From: Caulobacteraceae bacterium PMMR1
GTDB taxonomy: Bacteria > Pseudomonadota > Alphaproteobacteria > Caulobacterales > Caulobacteraceae
Direction of reading: 5' to 3'
Length of the DNA: 64,000 nucleotides
Assembly: GCA_000733915.1 (NCBI GenBank)
Contig: JPOM01000001.1
Location: 1-64,000, forward strand
This document shows, in pieces, positions 63,995-64,000 of this stretch; position 1 is the first letter of the stretch; every line of letters begins with the position of its first letter. The notes under the pieces are model-generated. The model saw only the letters and a list, made by a program, of their open reading frames with translations. It searched no databases and was not told the origin of the DNA. Both the position numbers and the translations under genes were made by a program.

Positions 63995-64000
63995 AGGACT

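Noticed and set aside
1-64000. CRISPR arrays, rRNA genes, complete tRNA genes
   Set aside because: No regularly spaced repeats, no rRNA-like sequence and no complete cloverleaf were seen on either strand.

Overview
The window is high-GC DNA from an alphaproteobacterium, most likely Caulobacterales (a Phenylobacterium- or Caulobacter-like organism). The main evidence is a clear mipZ, the division-site placement ATPase typical of this group. It sits among alphaproteobacterial housekeeping genes: panC, serC-serA, a class A penicillin-binding protein, Smr, mltA, a Tim44-like gene, secB and dnaQ. Two TonB-dependent receptors and a large hydrophobic-substrate catabolic island also fit such an organism.

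Region 1 (1-15.5 kb, all + strand) is a surface-polysaccharide (O-antigen) locus. It holds a DegT-type aminotransferase, an alpha/beta hydrolase, a sugar epimerase, glucose-1-phosphate cytidylyltransferase (rfbF), a NeuB-like synthase, a YerE/acetolactate-synthase-like TPP enzyme, a HAD phosphatase and a sulfotransferase/coiled-coil/glycosyltransferase fusion. An ABC-2 exporter pair (wzm/wzt), an RfbH 3-dehydrase with all [2Fe-2S] ligands, a second epimerase and a glycosyltransferase complete it. The gene set points to a CDP-linked 3,6-dideoxy sugar, possibly branched or chain-extended, exported by an ABC transporter. The first 3.7 kb carries many frameshifts.

Region 2 (15.5-18.6 kb) is a scar of integrated mobile DNA. 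A FAD-oxidoreductase gene breaks after about 13 codons at a tRNA 3'-end-like sequence. This is followed by an AlpA-like HTH gene, an IS66 element truncated on the right, and the first ~93 codons of a DUF3363-type relaxase.

Region 3 (18.6-27.7 kb) is accessory. It has a Fur-box-preceded siderophore receptor with a PepSY reductase-like partner, fragments of a second PepSY gene, of a ScfR/RamB-type regulator and of a PQQ dehydrogenase, and then an AcfC / YeiH / membrane protein run divergent from a YeiE-like LysR gene. Three ATCTA-N5-TAGAT palindromes mark LysR sites there.

Region 4 (27.7-49.3 kb) is a catabolic island. It encodes a Rieske oxygenase, thiolase + DUF35 partner, acyl-CoA ligase, four SDRs, an MDR reductase, acetoin/2-oxoacid dehydrogenase E1 alpha/beta and a lipoyl-hydrolase E2, a TonB receptor, P450, acyl-CoA dehydrogenase, TetR and enoyl-CoA hydratase. 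The mix suggests uptake and side-chain/ring breakdown of a terpenoid-, steroid- or similar hydrophobic compound; the substrate cannot be read from sequence.

Region 5 (49.4-64 kb) is core genome: SRPBCC and Fe-S scaffold proteins, rarD, a mipZ-dnaJ-like-pfkB operon divergent from panC, serC (with structured leader) and serA, pbp1A, and an Smr-mltA-Tim44 run between pbp1A and secB, with dnaQ last.

Every frameshift I could resolve across the window is a single-base deletion, often in a G/C run. Many 'broken' core genes (pbp1A, dnaJ-like, the siderophore receptor) are therefore probably intact in the organism.
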